Translations under genes and position numbers: made by a program
The notes under the pieces: model-generated
Told to the model about the DNA's origin: nothing
The model's database searches: none
What the model saw: the letters and a program-made list of their open reading frames with translations, nothing else
DNA from: an uncultured Eubacteriales bacterium
GTDB taxonomy: Bacteria; Bacillota; Clostridia; Oscillospirales; Oscillospiraceae
Length of the DNA stretch: 64,000 nucleotides
Direction of reading: 5' to 3'
NCBI GenBank assembly: GCA_900317905.1
Contig: ONIN01000001.1
Span: forward strand, 248,001-312,000
Part shown: positions 1 to 8,913 of the stretch, piece after piece
Layout of the letters: every line of letters starts with the position of its first letter
Position numbering within the stretch: the first letter of the stretch is position 1

Positions 1-556
1 ACGCGGAGTCATCGTTCCAGCTCTTCGGCGCGCTGCCGACTTCGATATCCACCATGGGCACCGGGAACTGCAGCAGCAGATTCGGATCCCCGTGACCGTC
101 GTGAACGCCGGACCAGTGGGTGGCCTCGGTGACCACATGATACTGCTCCAACCCCAACTCCACACGATTGCGCTCGAAAGCCATCAGGAGATTGCGCATG
201 AATCTGGGATGGGCTTTTCCGTAACAGCCGGAGGCCATATCTCCAAGAGAGTGCACCGTCAGCACGTCATCCGGCGCGTTTCCGCCCTCATGCCAGGTAA
301 TCATGCCGGACATGTCCGCATCCATAAAGTGTGCCTGCATCTCTGGGAGAAATCTGGGATAATCCAGGCAAAGGGCAATGTCTGTGGGAACGAAATAGTA
401 TTCATGGGTTCCGTCGGTATAGCGCTTCACATCTTCTCCGCAGAAGGTAAAGCCGGCGCTATTATTCAAAATGCCCTCTGCAGCCAGATGATCCCAGACG
501 CGAAAAGAAACATGGCCCCAGTTGTGGTTGTTGCAGATGAAGTAGACAGCTTTCAT
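1..556 (-). CDS. D-aminoacyl-tRNA deacylase-like protein (DtdA/GEK1 family), C-terminus beyond the window
   Basis: The frame is open from an ATG at 556 to the window edge (about 185 residues). The start has AAGGAG eight bases upstream. Seen: a central DVLTVHSLGD stretch, then EATHWSG about 45 residues later, then IEVGSAPKSWND. These match in order the LTVH...GN, EATHHGP and EIGS..W.D blocks of the archaeal/plant-type deacylase family that removes D-amino acids from mischarged tRNA. It follows the nitrilase-like gene by 12 bases and is probably co-transcribed with it. The second histidine of the usual EATHHGP is Trp here, so substrate or activity may differ. Family assignment is from memory of motifs; function is inferred. 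Confidence 0.62.
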   Translation of the reverse strand, partial: MKAVYFICNNHNWGHVSFRVWDHLAAEGILNNSAGFTFCGEDVKRYTDGTHEYYFVPTDIALCLDYPRFLPEMQAHFMDADMSGMITWHEGGNAPDDVLTVHSLGDMASGCYGKAHPRFMRNLLMAFERNRVELGLEQYHVVTEATHWSGVHDGHGDPNLLLQFPVPMVDIEVGSAPKSWNDDSA

Positions 557-568
557 GTATATGGCTCC

Positions 569-1387
569 TTATTTATGATATTCCAGTTGATAGAGATCCG
601 TGCGGCGGTTCTTCAGAATCGGGATCTGATCCTTGATGCGGTCAGCGTATCCCAGATCCAAATCCTGCACCAGCAGACCGGGCTTCTCTTCCAGGTTTCC
701 CAGGACGTTGCCCCATGGATCACAGATCATGGAGTGACCCCAGGAGGTGTAGGAGGCCACGGAATCTCTTGCAGGAGCGCAGCCGGCGGTAAAGCACTGA
801 TTGTCCACCGCCCGCATCCGAAAGCTTAGCTCCCAGTGCGCAGGCCCGGTGGTCATATTGAAGGCTCCCGGTACCAGAATCAGCTTTGCACCCTCCAGAG
901 AGAGAATTCGAAACAGCTCCGCAAAGCGAATGTCGAAGCAGATGGCGACGCCGATCTTTCCGAAGGGTGTATCGAATATCGTCCAGGAATCTCCGGGGGT
1001 GAAGGTATCGCTTTCCATGAAACGGACGCCGCCTGGGACATCAATATCGAACAAGTGCGTCTTGCGGTGCCTCGCAACTTGCTCCCCCTCCGGTGAAAAG
1101 ACAAAGCAGGTATTGTAGAGTTGCTCTCCATCCCGTTCCGGGACACTGCCGCCCACCAGCCAGATATGGTGCTGTTTCGCCGTATCCCTGAGGATCTGCC
1201 AGGTGGGGCCGCCCTTCGGCTCGGCGTAGGAGACAAAGGCGGAGTTTTCATAGGGGCAGGGCCACATCTCCGGCAGACAGACCATCTCGCAGCCCTGCCT
1301 TGCCGCTTCAGACACCATGGAAACCATAGCGTTATGGTTCTGTTCCAAAGACTCGATCACCGGCAGCTGACACAGTCCCAGCTTCAT
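569..1387 (-). CDS. Carbon-nitrogen hydrolase (nitrilase superfamily, omega-amidase-like)
   Basis: 272 residues. The nitrilase triad is visible: Glu40 (CLPE), Lys109 (HRKTHLF) and Cys150 (AICFDIRF). The overall spacing and the RKTHLFDID and CFDIRF blocks resemble Nit2/omega-amidases that hydrolyse alpha-ketoglutaramate or similar small amides; the substrate is inferred. The frame is open upstream to 1405, but the ATG at 1387 has AAAGGAG eight bases upstream and begins the conserved first beta strand (MKLGLCQL), so I start there. First gene of a likely two-gene unit with the deacylase-like gene; its promoter is at 1429-1457. Confidence 0.88.
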   Translation of the reverse strand: MKLGLCQLPVIESLEQNHNAMVSMVSEAARQGCEMVCLPEMWPCPYENSAFVSYAEPKGGPTWQILRDTAKQHHIWLVGGSVPERDGEQLYNTCFVFSPEGEQVARHRKTHLFDIDVPGGVRFMESDTFTPGDSWTIFDTPFGKIGVAICFDIRFAELFRILSLEGAKLILVPGAFNMTTGPAHWELSFRMRAVDNQCFTAGCAPARDSVASYTSWGHSMICDPWGNVLGNLEEKPGLLVQDLDLGYADRIKDQIPILKNRRTDLYQLEYHK

Positions 1388-1428
1388 TCTGACCGCTCCT
1401 TTCATTTCATTTCTTTAATTTGGTAAAT

Positions 1429-1457
1429 ATTTTAGCACAGAACAACCGTTTTGACAA
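1429..1457 (-). promoter_or_regulatory. SigA-type promoter for the carbon-nitrogen hydrolase gene
   Basis: Read on the minus strand: TTGTCA, 17 bases, TAAAAT, with an extended -10 TGC just before the hexamer. It lies about 40 bases before the start codon at 1387. Nothing else lies between it and the pckA promoter except AT-rich DNA. Confidence 0.7.
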
Positions 1458-1540
1458 GAAAAAGCCTCTCCATATGAAAAAATGAAAACCATCCCATCAG
1501 AATTCATATTCTTTTGCATAAATGTTCACAATAAATTGCC

Positions 1541-1569
1541 TTGCATTTCCAATCCATTTGGTGTAAATT
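1541..1569 (+). promoter_or_regulatory. Candidate SigA-type promoter for pckA
   Basis: TTGCAT, 17 bases, TAAATT on the plus strand, about 50 bases before the pckA start. Both hexamers match the consensus at 4 of 6 positions. No clear operator is seen. Confidence 0.5.
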
Positions 1570-1620
1570 ATACAGGTGAGGCATGCAATACCTCAAATGA
1601 CAACAACAGGAGGATTTCCA

Positions 1621-3234
1621 ATGGCAGTCATTGATTTAACCCGGTACGGCATCACCGATACCACCGAAATTATTTACAATCCCTCTTATGAGTTCCTCTA
1701 TGAGGAAGAAATGAAGCCTGAGCTGACCGGCTTTGACAAGGGTCAGGTCAGTGAGCTGGGCGCCGTGAACGTTATGACCGGCATCTACACCGGCCGTTCC
1801 CCCAAGGACAAGTTCATCGTCATGGACGAGAACTCCAAGGACACCGTCTGGTGGACCAGCGACGCTTACAAAAATGACAACCACCCCGCCTCTGAGGAGA
1901 CCTGGGCTGCCGTGAAGGCCCTGGCCCAGAAGGAGCTCTCCGGCAAGCGTCTGTTCGTGGTCGACGCCTTCTGCGGCGCCAACAAGGACACCCGCATGGC
2001 GGTTCGCTTCATCATGGAAGTTGCCTGGCAGGCACACTTCGTGCGCAATATGTTCATCAAGCCCACCCCGGAAGAGGAAGCCAATTTCGAGCCGAACTTC
2101 GTGGTCTACACCGCCTCCAAGGCCAAGGTGGAGAATTACAAGGAGCTGGGTCTGAACAGCGAGACGGCCGTGGTCTTCAACATCACCAGCCGTGAGCAGG
2201 TCATTCTGAACACCTGGTACGGCGGCGAGATGAAGAAGGGCATGTTCTCCATGATGAACTACTACCTGCCTCTCCAGGGCATCGCTTCCATGCACTGCTC
2301 CGCCAACACGGACATGGAGGGCAAGAACACCGCCATCTTCTTCGGCCTCTCCGGCACCGGCAAGACCACCCTGTCCACCGATCCCAAGCGTCTGCTGATC
2401 GGCGACGACGAGCACGGCTGGGACGACGACGGCGTGTTCAACTTCGAGGGCGGCTGCTATGCAAAGGTCATCAACCTGGATAAAGATTCCGAGCCCGATA
2501 TCTACAACGCCATCCGCCGCGACGCTCTGCTGGAGAACGTGACGCTGGACGAGGCCGGCAAGATCGACTTCGCCGACAAGTCTGTCACCGAGAACACCCG
2601 CGTGAGCTACCCCATCGAGCACATTGAGAACATCGTCAAGAAGGTCAACGGCATCTCCTCCGGCCCCGCCGCTGAGAATGTCATCTTCCTGAGCGCCGAC
2701 GCCTTCGGCGTGCTGCCTCCCGTTAGCATCCTGACGCCGGAGCAGACCCAGTACTACTTCCTGTCCGGCTTCACTGCCAAGCTGGCGGGTACCGAGCGCG
2801 GCATTACCGAGCCCACCCCCACCTTCTCCGCCTGCTTCGGCCAGGCCTTCCTGGAGTTGCATCCCACCAAGTACGGTGAGGAGCTGGTCAAGAGAATGCA
2901 GAAGTCCGGCGCCAAGGCCTACCTCGTGAACACCGGCTGGAACGGCACCGGCAAGCGCATCTCCATCAAGGACACCCGCGGCATCATCGACGCGATCCTG
3001 AACGGCGACGTGCTGAAGGCTCCCACCAAGAAGATCCCGGTCTTCGACTTCGAGGTTCCCACTGAGCTGCCCGGCGTCGATCCCGCGATCCTGGATCCCC
3101 GCGACACCTACGCTGATCCCGCTGAGTGGGATGCCAAGGCGAAGGATCTGGCGGAGCGCTTCATCAAGAACTTCGTCAAGTACGAGGGCAACGAAGCCGG
3201 CAAGGCTCTGGTCGCCGCTGGTCCTCAGCTCTAA
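1621..3234 (+). CDS. pckA: Phosphoenolpyruvate carboxykinase (ATP)
   Basis: 537 residues, the usual length for the ATP-dependent enzyme (oxaloacetate + ATP to PEP + CO2 + ADP). Seen: the kinase P-loop GLSGTGKTT, the upstream metal-binding HCSAN region, RSPKDKF near residue 60, and the GDDEHGW block after the P-loop. The ATG at 1621 has AGGAGG seven bases upstream (1608-1613) and begins [10 protein letters not shown]. An in-frame start at 1576 has no ribosome site and is rejected. In fermentative clostridia this enzyme often runs toward oxaloacetate to conserve ATP; direction cannot be read here. Monocistronic, closed by the hairpin at 3251-3279. Confidence 0.97.
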   Translation: MAVIDLTRYGITDTTEIIYNPSYEFLYEEEMKPELTGFDKGQVSELGAVNVMTGIYTGRSPKDKFIVMDENSKDTVWWTSDAYKNDNHPASEETWAAVKALAQKELSGKRLFVVDAFCGANKDTRMAVRFIMEVAWQAHFVRNMFIKPTPEEEANFEPNFVVYTASKAKVENYKELGLNSETAVVFNITSREQVILNTWYGGEMKKGMFSMMNYYLPLQGIASMHCSANTDMEGKNTAIFFGLSGTGKTTLSTDPKRLLIGDDEHGWDDDGVFNFEGGCYAKVINLDKDSEPDIYNAIRRDALLENVTLDEAGKIDFADKSVTENTRVSYPIEHIENIVKKVNGISSGPAAENVIFLSADAFGVLPPVSILTPEQTQYYFLSGFTAKLAGTERGITEPTPTFSACFGQAFLELHPTKYGEELVKRMQKSGAKAYLVNTGWNGTGKRISIKDTRGIIDAILNGDVLKAPTKKIPVFDFEVPTELPGVDPAILDPRDTYADPAEWDAKAKDLAERFIKNFVKYEGNEAGKALVAAGPQL

Positions 3235-3250
3235 GCTTCAATTTATAAAA

Positions 3251-3279
3251 AATGATCGTGCTTTGAAAGCACGATCATT
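3251..3279. terminator. Intrinsic terminator shared by pckA and murD (convergent)
   Basis: Near-perfect palindrome AATGATCGTGCTTT / AAAGCACGATCATT. It is followed by a T-run on the plus strand and preceded by an A-run, so it can end transcripts from both sides. Confidence 0.85.
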
Positions 3280-3282
3280 TTT

Positions 3283-4671
3283 TTACTTCTCCGGGAGTGT
3301 CTCCACAATACTGCGAAAGATGTTTCCCCGTTCCGCGAAGTTTTTGAATTTGTCAAAGCTGGAGCAGGCCGGGCTGAGGGCTACCAGATCTCCGGGCTGT
3401 GCCATGGAATAGGCGGTTTCGATGGCCTCGCGGAAATCATCCTTTTCCACCATGGGGAGCTTCTCCGGATCGTAGTGTTTCGACTTGGTGATGGCTTCCC
3501 GGATGGGCTGGGCCGTCTCGCCGCAGAGCACTACCGCTTTGGCACGAAGACAGATCTCGTCTCCCAGTTCGTCAAAGGGAATGTGCTTATCATGGCCACC
3601 CAGAATGATGATCGGCGGCGCGGGCCAGGCGTGCAGTCCCGCGATGGTGCGGCTGGGGCTGGAGGCGATGGAATCGTTATAGAATCTCACACCGCTGACT
3701 TCCCGGACCAGCTCCATACGATGGGGCACACCGGAGAAGGTCCTCGCCACAGCAACGCAGTCCTCGTTGGAAATGAGGCCCTCCAGCGCTGCGAAGGCCG
3801 CCATATAGTTCTCCACATTGTGGGCGCCGGGGATGCGGATGTCCGAAGTCTGCAGGATCGGCGCTGCTGTTCCGTTCACAGTACGGTAAATGACACCATC
3901 TTCCACATAAACGCCGTTTTCTACCGGGCCGACGTTGCTGAAAAAGCGAACCTTGCCGGGAGCATCCTGCGTGAATGCATCGGTCAGGGCATCTTTTCGA
4001 TTCAAAACCAGTACCTGATCCGTCCGTTGATGCCGATAAATGTTCTGTTTTGCGGTCACGTAATCCTGATAATCACTGTGGACATCCAGATGATTCGGCG
4101 CCAGGTTGGTGATGATAGCCACGTCCGGCCGACACATCATGCTGTGCAGCTGGAAGGAGCTGAGCTCCAACACCGCCACATCGCCGTGCTGAATCTCCGG
4201 GAGCCTGGTGAACAGCGGCGTTCCGATGTTGCCGCCAAGGTGAACAGTATATCCCGCATGCTTCAACAGCTCAGACGTGACCGTGGAGGTGGTGGTTTTA
4301 CCGTCGCTGCCGGTGATGGCAATGATCTTGCAGGGACAGAGGGCGCAGAAGGCCTCCATCTCAGAGGTCAGCAGTGCGCCGCGTTCTGCTGCGGCTTTCA
4401 GCTGCGGAACCGTGGGAAGCACGCCCGGTGTCCGGAAGATCACATCAAAATCCAGGTGATCCAGATATTCCGCACCTAGCCAAAAATTCGCTCCTGCGGC
4501 TTTCGCCTTTTCCCCGTTCTCTCCAAGAGAATCAAAGCTTCTCTGATCGCAGACCGTCACGTCGCACCCGACAGAGAGCAGCGCCTCCACCAGCGGAACA
4601 TTGCTGACGCCAAAGCCAATCACGCCGATCCGCTTGCCGACCAGCGAGTTCAGATAAGCGGTATAGTCCAT
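3283..4671 (-). CDS. murD: UDP-N-acetylmuramoyl-L-alanine--D-glutamate ligase
   Basis: 462 residues. Adds D-Glu to UDP-MurNAc-L-Ala in cytoplasmic peptidoglycan precursor synthesis. Seen: N-terminal Rossmann start (IGVIGFGVSN), ATP loop ITGSDGKTTTS at about 119-129, NLAPNHLDVH central block, and C-terminal GGHDK and SPACSSFD(KF) blocks. The ATG at 4671 has GGAAGGG seven bases upstream; the frame runs open to 4731 without a better start. It stands outside any dcw cluster, last in the tig-clp operon 66 bases after ypeB. Confidence 0.95.
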   Translation of the reverse strand: MDYTAYLNSLVGKRIGVIGFGVSNVPLVEALLSVGCDVTVCDQRSFDSLGENGEKAKAAGANFWLGAEYLDHLDFDVIFRTPGVLPTVPQLKAAAERGALLTSEMEAFCALCPCKIIAITGSDGKTTTSTVTSELLKHAGYTVHLGGNIGTPLFTRLPEIQHGDVAVLELSSFQLHSMMCRPDVAIITNLAPNHLDVHSDYQDYVTAKQNIYRHQRTDQVLVLNRKDALTDAFTQDAPGKVRFFSNVGPVENGVYVEDGVIYRTVNGTAAPILQTSDIRIPGAHNVENYMAAFAALEGLISNEDCVAVARTFSGVPHRMELVREVSGVRFYNDSIASSPSRTIAGLHAWPAPPIIILGGHDKHIPFDELGDEICLRAKAVVLCGETAQPIREAITKSKHYDPEKLPMVEKDDFREAIETAYSMAQPGDLVALSPACSSFDKFKNFAERGNIFRSIVETLPEK

Positions 4672-4737
4672 ATGGAAACCCTTCCTTCTCATTTCTTCGG
4701 CTATTATACCGCTCATTTTCGCCCTTGACAAGTTGTT

Positions 4738-6042
4738 TCAGAAATTTGATTCTCCATCCAACCGCAGACGCTCCTGCAGCCCGGTCTCAAGGTTGACATC
4801 CATTACGCATCTTGTTCCATCCGATGATTGGCAAGTCAGCTCCAGACAGGGTCGTTCCTCCCCACCGGGAGAAAGCATGATCACTTTTCGAGATTCCTGT
4901 ATCGAAACACCTTCTGGAACCAACGATGAAACATCCAACTCCTTCTGGAACGCAGAAAGATCCCGTACCTGATGGTGCATCAGGTACTCCGACGCATCAA
5001 ATAACAGAACGGATCCGTCATCGGAGAGTAATACAGAAATGGCATCGGGATAAAAGTACACTTCTTCTATCACATGAACATATTGCTGTTTTTCCCAAGA
5101 AATCGGTTTCATATTTTCAAACCCATGGTTTTCCAGAAATTTTACTGCTTGATCGACATCGTCAGATGCTCTTCCCTGCTCAGAGGCCAAAATCCGCAGC
5201 ACCTGTCCGCCCTGTACGGTAACGGAGACGGTGGTCTCACCGTTTTGCTCCAGTTGAAATCTCCAGCATGGAATGCTTCCCTCGCTCTGTCCAAGGGATT
5301 CCAGTCTGTCTGCATTGCATTTCAAAAAAGAAGCCGCGTTTTCTCTCGCCTGCTCTTCAGCCACTTCCGGTTTTCCCTCTAGTGCCAGGGGATGCTCCAC
5401 ATCTCGGTCTGTGTATTTGCCGTCGTAAGTCAATGCAGGTACCGCTTTGAAATGTTCTGCCAGATTGTGCAGTTCTGTGTCCAGTGTATCGGCTGCAGAG
5501 GCGGTGCCCTGCTCCAGATCGTCCAGAGCATCGGTTAGACGGTCATATCGTTCTGTCACCACTGCACCATCGCTCAGTGCCTGCTGAAGCGCTCCAAGGG
5601 ATTCGAGGAGCGATGCGGTAGTCTTTGACAAATCTGCAAGAACGGTTTTTGCTTCCTCCGGAATGACCTTTCCATCTGCTGCCGCCCGAGAAAGCGCAAA
5701 AGCGTAATCTCCCACTACGGAAACATGTTTGCTGATCTGCTCCAGTGCATCCAGTTCCACCGGAAGAATGGCTAGCGCTGCTTCTACACATTGGGCGTCG
5801 CTGCTGATTTCAGAGCAGATGACATTTTCCATGGCGGAACCACTGGCAAATGGCAGCTTTTTCAAACTGTGGTCCAATCGCTCCACCGCGTGGAAAGCCT
5901 CGCTGAACGCACGGTTTGCATGAACGTCCAGTCTGTTCCGATAGTCATTAGCGCCGACATGGCAGGCCCAAAGCGCCGCGTTAAACACCAGAAGCAGCGC
6001 GGCGCCATAGGAAATCAAAAGCATCTTGGTTTTTCGTTTCAA
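4738..6042 (-). CDS. ypeB: Germination protein YpeB
   Basis: 434 residues. Starts at TTG (6040-6042) with AAAGGGAG eight bases upstream; the next in-frame Met is seven codons on and has no ribosome site. Residues 7-27 form one membrane segment, followed by a helical region, and the C-terminal half carries PepSY-like blocks (GQVLRILAS; YFYPDAISVLLSDDGSVLLFDA). YpeB is known in Bacillus and Clostridium as the partner that stabilises the spore cortex lytic enzyme SleB. No sleB is in this window, which is unusual because the two are commonly adjacent. Its ribosome site is buried in a hairpin (6046-6089). Confidence 0.82.
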   Translation of the reverse strand: MKRKTKMLLISYGAALLLVFNAALWACHVGANDYRNRLDVHANRAFSEAFHAVERLDHSLKKLPFASGSAMENVICSEISSDAQCVEAALAILPVELDALEQISKHVSVVGDYAFALSRAAADGKVIPEEAKTVLADLSKTTASLLESLGALQQALSDGAVVTERYDRLTDALDDLEQGTASAADTLDTELHNLAEHFKAVPALTYDGKYTDRDVEHPLALEGKPEVAEEQARENAASFLKCNADRLESLGQSEGSIPCWRFQLEQNGETTVSVTVQGGQVLRILASEQGRASDDVDQAVKFLENHGFENMKPISWEKQQYVHVIEEVYFYPDAISVLLSDDGSVLLFDASEYLMHHQVRDLSAFQKELDVSSLVPEGVSIQESRKVIMLSPGGEERPCLELTCQSSDGTRCVMDVNLETGLQERLRLDGESNF

Positions 6043-6045
6043 AGC

Positions 6046-6089
6046 AAAAACTCCCTTTCTGTCCTAGTGTGACAGAAACGGGAGTTTTT
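6046..6089 (-). terminator. Terminator-like hairpin that overlaps the ypeB ribosome-binding site
   Basis: On the minus strand a 5' arm (AAAAACTCCC, then TTTCTGTC) pairs with a 3' arm (GACAGAAA, then GGGAGTTTTT). There is one bulged base in 18 pairs and a 7-base loop. The 3' arm contains the ypeB Shine-Dalgarno and ends in five Ts just before the TTG start. It could terminate transcription from the upstream gene, or block ypeB translation, or both. Confidence 0.7.
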
Positions 6090-6093
6090 ATGC

Positions 6094-6792
6094 TTATTGA
6101 TTTTCCAGCGAAAAGGTCTGCATGGATGCAGCAAGGGATTGATACTTCGCGGTGCTGTCTCCACCGGGGGCGCAGAGCGTCAAAGATACGCAGCCATCAT
6201 TCACGTCCAGCAGCCAGGACTCCAGCTGGGTCTCCATGGTTTTGGCTTTCAGATGCAGGGCACTCTGTCCGTTCAGCTTTCCCTGCTCCGGTGTATCAGA
6301 CTGGATAATGACACCGTAATCCCAGAGGATGGACTCTGACAAAGCCTGAGAAGCAACATTCGGATGGAACGTGATCTCCAGATACAGCGTCCCACTGTCA
6401 TCGGTAGGAGCAAAGAAGCAGCGGCCCTCCGTCTCAATCAGTTGGAAAGTCTTCGTATCCAGATACATGGAGAAGTCAGGGCCTCCCCGCAGGGAAAAGC
6501 TGCCGGAAATCAGATTGGTATCCTGCATCTGATCCCCCACCGGCAGTGCAGTTTCCGCAGGCCGATCCAGCCCCGTGAGGTCCACCAGAAGCTGCTCCGG
6601 TTCCTCCTGGAGCGTGAAGGGCACGGCTGTTGCCACCACCTCCGGATCCGGCGGCAGAGGAACGCTCTGCGCAACTGAATCCTTCCCGCCGACAGAGGTA
6701 CCGATCATCTGCAGGATCAGATACGCCGCCAACAGCAGCACATCCAGCACCAGCAGCCAGGGAATCAGCCGGCCAACACCTTTGCGTGTCAT
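6094..6792 (-). CDS. Conserved-context membrane-anchored protein of unknown function
   Basis: 232 residues. One N-terminal membrane segment (about residues 10-30) follows a basic stretch, and the rest would face outside. A Pro-rich linker leads to a beta-rich domain with no motif I recognise. The ATG overlaps the gltX stop by four bases (ATGA), so translation is coupled to gltX. Position between gltX and ypeB hints at a cell-envelope role, but that is only context. Confidence 0.75.
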   Translation of the reverse strand: MTRKGVGRLIPWLLVLDVLLLAAYLILQMIGTSVGGKDSVAQSVPLPPDPEVVATAVPFTLQEEPEQLLVDLTGLDRPAETALPVGDQMQDTNLISGSFSLRGGPDFSMYLDTKTFQLIETEGRCFFAPTDDSGTLYLEITFHPNVASQALSESILWDYGVIIQSDTPEQGKLNGQSALHLKAKTMETQLESWLLDVNDGCVSLTLCAPGGDSTAKYQSLAASMQTFSLENQ

Positions 6793-8288
6793 TGGATTGC
6801 TCCTTCCAGCTTTACCAGGCCAGCGTCCATACGGCGCAGGCTCTCTTCCTTTCCGAGAATCGTGCAGATTTCCACCGGGCCGCCGGGGGTGACCGCCTTA
6901 CCGGAGAGAGACACGCGCACCGGCCACATGATCTTGCCGATCTTGGCCTCACGCTCTGCAGCAATGGCATTCAGCGTCTCCAGGATGTTCTCCGAAGTCC
7001 AGTCAGAGATCGCTTCCAGCCGCGGACGCACCACTTTCAAAAGCTCCAGAGAATCCTCGGGCTTCAGCTTGTTTTTCTTGTTGGCATACAGAGATACATC
7101 GTAATCCGGCACAGCCTCGAAGAAATCCACCTTCTCCGGAATCTCCGTCAGCACCTCGCAGCGCTGCTGCAGCAGTGGCGCAATGGCTTTCGGATCGATG
7201 GCGGGATTCTTTACCACTTCACGGATGTAAGGCTCCGCGATTTCAGCGAACCGCTCCGGCTCCATGGCACGGAGATATTCGCTGTTGAAATAACGCAGCT
7301 TGACGATATCGAAGATGGCAGGAGATTTGGAAATACCCTTCACGTCAAAGGCGTCCACCAGTTCCTTCAGGGAGAAGATCTCCTGCTCGCCGCCGGGGGC
7401 CCAGCCCAGCAGCGCCACATAGTTCACGACTGCCTCGGTCACATAGCCCTGGGCGATCAGATCCTCATAAGAGGGATCCCCGTGGCGCTTGGACATTTTG
7501 TTGTGCTGGTCGCGCATGACCGGAGAGCAATGGATATATTTCGGGATTTCCCAGCCAAAACCTTCGTACAGAAGATTGTACTTCGGGGTGCTGGAAAGAT
7601 ACTCCGAGCCACGCACCACATGGGTGATGCCCATGAGATGGTCGTCGATGACGTTGGCAAAGTTGTAAGTCGGCAGACCGTCGCGCTTGATGAGCACCTG
7701 GTCGTCCAGGGTGTCATTGTCCACGGTGATGTCGCCGAAGATCTCATCATGGAAGGTGGTCTTTCCCTCCTGGGGGATCTTCTGCCGAATCACATAAGGC
7801 TTGCCGGCGTCCAGATTCGCCTGAATCTCCTCAGCACTCAAACGGGAGCAGCGGCCATCATACTTGTGGATGGCGACGCCTTCGGCGACGTTCTCTTCTT
7901 CCGCGTCAGTTTTCTCACAGAAGCAGCGATAAGCGTGACCGCGCTGGATCAGACGCTCAGCGTATTCTTTGTAAAATCCACGGCGCTCGGTCTGGATGTA
8001 AGGCGCCACTGGGCCGCCCACATCGGGGCCCTCATCGTGCTCCAGGCCGCACTCCGCCATGGTCTTGTAAATCACATCAACGGCGCCTTCCACCAGCCGC
8101 CCCTGATCAGTATCCTCGATGCGGAGGATGAACTTGCCCTGATTGTGGCGAGCGATCAGATACGTGTACAGCGCGGTGCGCAGATTGCCCACATGCATAT
8201 ATCCCGTGGGGCTGGGGGCAAATCGGGTACGCACCTCACCGACAGGGATTTTGGACTCCATCTCTTCAAACCATTTTTCGTCTTTCAT
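6789..8288 (-). CDS. gltX: Glutamyl-tRNA synthetase
   Basis: 499 residues. Class I synthetase charging tRNA(Glu). Seen: HIGH-type HVGN at 32-35 inside PSPTGYMHVGNLRTAL, and KMSKR at 264-268, with the C-terminal helical anticodon domain following. It may be the non-discriminating form that also charges tRNA(Gln), as in most Firmicutes, but this cannot be told from the sequence. Sits 12 bases after ysxC in the tig-clp operon. Confidence 0.96.
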   Translation of the reverse strand: MKDEKWFEEMESKIPVGEVRTRFAPSPTGYMHVGNLRTALYTYLIARHNQGKFILRIEDTDQGRLVEGAVDVIYKTMAECGLEHDEGPDVGGPVAPYIQTERRGFYKEYAERLIQRGHAYRCFCEKTDAEEENVAEGVAIHKYDGRCSRLSAEEIQANLDAGKPYVIRQKIPQEGKTTFHDEIFGDITVDNDTLDDQVLIKRDGLPTYNFANVIDDHLMGITHVVRGSEYLSSTPKYNLLYEGFGWEIPKYIHCSPVMRDQHNKMSKRHGDPSYEDLIAQGYVTEAVVNYVALLGWAPGGEQEIFSLKELVDAFDVKGISKSPAIFDIVKLRYFNSEYLRAMEPERFAEIAEPYIREVVKNPAIDPKAIAPLLQQRCEVLTEIPEKVDFFEAVPDYDVSLYANKKNKLKPEDSLELLKVVRPRLEAISDWTSENILETLNAIAAEREAKIGKIMWPVRVSLSGKAVTPGGPVEICTILGKEESLRRMDAGLVKLEGAIQ

Positions 8289-8300
8289 AGGTACCTCTCT

Positions 8301-8894
8301 TTATTTGGCAAGCTTGATGAGCTCTGCTACCAGTGTCTCTTTCCCGGTTCCCTTTTCGGCAGAAAACGGGATCAGAAGCGTATCCGGTGTGAGCGAAAGC
8401 GTTTCGGCAATGACCTTCAGATTTGGCTCAATCTCTGATTTTTTCATCTTATCCACTTTGTTCGCCACCACGATCAGCGGGCAGCCGGTATCGTGGAACC
8501 AGCCCGCCATGGTAACGTCATCCTTGGTGGGCTTGTGGCGGGAATCCACGATCATGACACCCAGATCGAAGCGCTCCGGATCGGAGAAAAAGGCCTCCAT
8601 CATTTTGCCCCAGCGCTCCCGTTCGGTCTTGGCGACACTGGCGTAGCCATAACCGGGAAGATCCACGAAATACAGCTTTTTATCAATGAAAAAGTAATTG
8701 ACGTGGATCGTCTTCCCGGGATGAGCTCCCACGCGGGCGAAATTTTTCCGGTTCAGAATCCGGTTGATCACCGAGGATTTTCCCACGTTGGACTTCCCCG
8801 CAAAGATGATGCTGGGTGCGCTGGTTTTCAGAAAGCCCTTGGGATCTGCTGCGGATTTGATAAACTCCGCATTGTTAAGGTTTACCGATGCCAT
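8301..8894 (-). CDS. ysxC: Ribosome biogenesis GTPase YsxC/EngB
   Basis: 197 residues. Seen: G1 GKSNVGKSS, G3 DLPGYGYA, G4 NKVDKMKK and the C-terminal FSAEKGTGK block, all in order for the TrmE-Era-EngA-EngB family. Members help assemble the 50S subunit. The gene lies 19 bases after lon, the classic Firmicute order lon-ysxC. Confidence 0.95.
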   Translation of the reverse strand: MASVNLNNAEFIKSAADPKGFLKTSAPSIIFAGKSNVGKSSVINRILNRKNFARVGAHPGKTIHVNYFFIDKKLYFVDLPGYGYASVAKTERERWGKMMEAFFSDPERFDLGVMIVDSRHKPTKDDVTMAGWFHDTGCPLIVVANKVDKMKKSEIEPNLKVIAETLSLTPDTLLIPFSAEKGTGKETLVAELIKLAK

Positions 8895-8913
8895 AATTCA
8901 CCTGTTTGTCTGT

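Noticed and set aside
1432..1438. TTAGCAC near the carbon-nitrogen hydrolase promoter, resembling a CIRCE half
   Set aside because: No GAGTGCTAA partner follows; it is a single half-site by chance.
1576..1620. Upstream start giving a longer PckA
   Set aside because: No ribosome site; the AGGAGG and ATG at 1621 give the conserved N-terminus and family length.
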